Below are positions 22,874 to 23,203 of a stretch of 23,203 nt of DNA, piece after piece. Within the stretch, counting starts at the first letter, position 1. The number at the start of each line of letters is the position of its first letter. The stretch comes from Chrysochromulina parva (Eukaryota > Haptophyta > Prymnesiales > Chrysochromulinaceae), in NCBI GenBank assembly GCA_002887195.1, contig PJAB01000606.1, positions 1 to 23,203 of the forward strand, in the 5' to 3' direction. The notes beneath the pieces are model-generated. The model worked only from the letters and a program-made list of their open reading frames with translations, was not told the origin of the DNA and searched no databases. The position numbers and the translations under genes are program-made.

Positions 22874-23203
22874 TCATGGGCCCTGTGCGGGGTTCTGAGT
22901 TGAGAGTGTCGTGCGTTTTGAGACTGGGCCGGTCTGCAGCTGCTCGCACGCCGCTGAAGCAGAATCACGGCTCAGCACCAAGTCCGAGAATTGTTGCATG
23001 GAGGAGTTGATCTCGAGGTCGAGCTCTTCTATCGATGCGGTCAAGTCCGAGGCCGATACGGAGTTCCGCCCCTGGTTCGTGCCCCGCTCGTTTGCCTCGT
23101 CTGAGGCGAAGCGCATGAATTCAGTCCCCATAGTCTGCATCAACGCAGTCACCTCCGCGCTGATTTTTGTGCCAGGCGGGAGCTCTTTGACCAAGGTTTG
23201 TGC
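22874..23203 (-). CDS. histone-fold protein, Dpb4/POLE3- or NF-YB-like (partial at right edge)
   Basis: The frame is open from the window edge to a stop at 22874 (109 codons before the stop), so the N-terminus is missing. Seen near the start: VKELPPGTKISAEVTALMQT, EFMRFASDEANERG and NSVSASDLTASIEELDLEIN. This order (loop LPxxTKIS, long central helix FMxFASxEAN, then ASDLxxSIEELDLE) is the H2B-like histone fold of CBF/NF-YB and of the DNA polymerase epsilon subunit Dpb4/POLE3. The ASDLxxxxEELDLE ending looks more like POLE3. Such proteins pair with an H2A-like partner in replication, remodelling or transcription complexes. The Ser/Thr-rich tail may read into intron sequence before the stop, so the true C-terminus could lie in the repeat to the left. 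Confidence 0.68.
   Translation of the reverse strand, partial: AQTLVKELPPGTKISAEVTALMQTMGTEFMRFASDEANERGTNQGRNSVSASDLTASIEELDLEINSSMQQFSDLVLSRDSASAACEQLQTGPVSKRTTLSTQNPAQGP

Overview
This window looks like nuclear DNA of a GC-rich unicellular alga. A haptophyte is my best guess. The genes are split by many short introns, four of which use GC-AG splice sites. Proteins carry long Ala/Gly/Pro/Glu tracts, one gene has DUF4116 repeats, and there are no operons or Shine-Dalgarno sites. Other algae with introner-type introns (pelagophytes, dinoflagellates, Micromonas-like greens) cannot be excluded from sequence alone.

Layout, left to right. (1) 370-2401 (+): two-exon class I SAM-methyltransferase-like gene. 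(2) 2780-7634 (+): 13-exon secretory-pathway gene joining an N-terminal signal/anchor, a Cys-rich PAN-like region, a DUF707-like putative glycosyltransferase domain and a GT47 exostosin-like domain. (3) 8525-9643 (-): acylated EF-hand protein with an Ala-rich helix and a Cys-rich tail. (4) 10222-11730 (-): intronless gene with nine 25-residue DUF4116 repeats and an IBR/RING2-like zinc module. (5) 12011-15236 (+): seven-exon EF-hand plus LETM1-like membrane protein, divergent from gene 4. (6) 15611-21990 (+): 17-exon MSH4, the meiotic MutS homologue, with a long low-complexity C-terminal tail. (7) 22874-23203 (-): partial histone-fold gene (Dpb4/POLE3- or NF-YB-like), followed by a 78-bp tandem repeat. 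I see no functional link between these genes. They look like unrelated single-copy housekeeping and secretory loci.

The striking part is the introns. I could place 35 introns in four genes by reading frame and family conservation, and every spliced model stays in frame from start to stop. Many of these introns begin with an imperfect copy of the first 8-34 bases of the next exon, so the downstream exon start exists twice and the junction reads AG|GT at both ends. Several hold extra copies of the exon/intron boundary. MSH4 intron 6 is four tandem 82-84 bp units, each running from GT to AG. Two intron sequence families recur in different genes. One has a GTGCTCACCACGGCGCC-like core before CCACAG. 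The other has CTGATGACC minisatellites ending in GATTGCCTCCCTCATCAG. Two introns contain a near-intact copy of the unsplit exon-exon junction. Together this looks like a genome that is, or recently was, making introns by local tandem duplication around AGGT sites and by spread of introner-like elements.

All coordinates and domain calls were made by eye. No alignment, database search or RNA evidence was available.
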